Of a stretch of 6,685 bases of DNA, positions 6,168 through 6,685 are shown piece after piece. The position numbers and the translations under genes were made by a program. The notes beneath the pieces were generated by a model that was not told the DNA's origin, did not search any database, and saw nothing but the letters and a program-made list of their open reading frames with translations. The DNA is from Rickettsiales bacterium (GTDB lineage: Bacteria > Pseudomonadota > Alphaproteobacteria > Rickettsiales > UBA1997). How positions within the stretch are numbered: position 1 is the first letter of the stretch; every line of letters begins with the position of its first letter. The stretch lies in assembly GCA_947441875.1 (NCBI GenBank), contig CANEUR010000057.1:1-6685 (forward strand), read 5' to 3'.

Positions 6168-6685
6168 TTACAACCAATGTTGCAAAACCAAGCTACCTTT
6201 GCCAACATTTAAAAAGTTGTCCACCGCTTCATAAACATAGTTGTTGGCTTTTTTGACAGCCCAAAGCTCTTTTTCGGGCTTTTTGGCTAAATAACAAGCG
6301 ATGGCGGTTGCCAAAGTGCAACCAGTGCCGTGGATTTTTTTGGCATTGATTTTTTTGTTAGAAATGATATGAAATTTGTGATCGTTATCTAAAAAAACAT
6401 TGTGAATTTTGCCGTCGGTAAAATTTAAGTGCCCGCCCTTGACAAGAACAGTTTTGCAACCAAAATTGGTTTTGATTTCAGAGGCCGCTTCTCGCATATC
6501 GCTGATGTTTTTGATGTTTATGCCACTTAATACTTTCGCCTCATCAATATTGGGAGTCACCATAAAACACTTGCTGATTAGTTTTAGTTTTAAGTCGTTG
6601 ATGGCTGATTTATCGAACAAAAGATCGCCAGAAGTGGCGACCATTACAGGGTCGAGTATAATGGGAATTTTTTTAAATTTTTTTA
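6168..6685 (-). CDS. thiD: Hydroxymethylpyrimidine/phosphomethylpyrimidine kinase, C-terminal part (runs off the right edge)
   Basis: ThiD phosphorylates hydroxymethylpyrimidine and then its monophosphate, giving the pyrimidine half of thiamine. The reading frame continues without a stop through the window edge, giving 171 complete codons plus two bases. An internal ATG at 6644 is not the start, because the codons before it encode IPIILDP leading into VMVATSGD, the conserved DPVMvAtSG motif. Other signatures are MVTPNIDEAKVLSG, the TPN-x-x-E ribokinase-type element, VLVKGGH, and HGTGCTLATAIA, the anion-hole and catalytic loop with its GTGC. The C-terminus (VGKGSLVLQHWL) has the usual ThiD ending and the gene is intact as far as seen. 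The family is about 265 residues, so roughly 95 N-terminal residues lie outside. The ATPase gene begins 112 bp after the stop, with only a weak AT-only hairpin between them. Confidence 0.94.
   Translation of the reverse strand, partial: KKFKKIPIILDPVMVATSGDLLFDKSAINDLKLKLISKCFMVTPNIDEAKVLSGINIKNISDMREAASEIKTNFGCKTVLVKGGHLNFTDGKIHNVFLDNDHKFHIISNKKINAKKIHGTGCTLATAIACYLAKKPEKELWAVKKANNYVYEAVDNFLNVGKGSLVLQHWL

Noticed and set aside
5970..6212. Plus-strand frame of 80 codons bridging the ATPase start, the 112-bp gap and the thiD end
   Set aside because: It overlaps both flanking genes on the opposite strand, has no Shine-Dalgarno or family motif, and most of its length is the complement of known coding sequence.
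6168..6644. ATG at 6644 as the thiD start
   Set aside because: The frame stays open to the window edge, and the upstream codons encode the conserved ILDP part of the DPVMVATSG motif, so this methionine is internal.

Overview
The window is an AT-rich stretch (visibly about two-thirds A+T) with every gene on the minus strand. In transcription order it reads thiD (5'-truncated) > AAA ATPase > RloB > tRNA-Val(GAC) > ftsW > gshA > nuoD > panC (3'-truncated). NuoD closely resembles alphaproteobacterial and mitochondrial 49-kDa complex I subunits. Together with the low GC, the weak Shine-Dalgarno signals and the scattered core genes, this suggests a reduced Rickettsiales-like alphaproteobacterium, probably host- or protist-associated. 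The order-level assignment is inference from remembered family sequences.

Layout from the right edge: 6168-6685 holds the C-terminal part of HMP/HMP-P kinase (thiD). A 112-bp gap with a weak candidate promoter follows. Next is a two-gene unit (6055-4091): a 440-residue ABC-type AAA ATPase with complete Walker A, signature, Walker B and H-loop motifs, then 3 nt later a 212-residue TOPRIM-type RloB protein. This pair has the composition of the AbiL (AbiLi/AbiLii) or RloA-RloB phage-defence modules. A complete tRNA-Val(GAC) follows, with encoded CCA. Only six T residues separate it from the ftsW start codon.

The left half is housekeeping. ftsW (septal peptidoglycan glycosyltransferase) is followed after 10 nt by gshA, a glutamate-cysteine ligase of the rare Acidithiobacillus ferrooxidans type. 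A 195-bp gap with a plausible promoter and a leader inverted repeat precedes nuoD, whose stop lies 5 nt before the panC start. nuoD has neither nuoC before it nor nuoE after it, so complex I genes must be dispersed in this genome.

No gene-free stretch exceeds 300 bp, and no insertion sequence, CRISPR array or broken gene was seen. The accessory element of interest is the ATPase-RloB pair inserted between a vitamin gene and a tRNA/cell-division unit. The genes are functionally unrelated (thiamine, defence, translation, division, glutathione, respiration, pantothenate), so shared transcription here would reflect compaction more than a common pathway.
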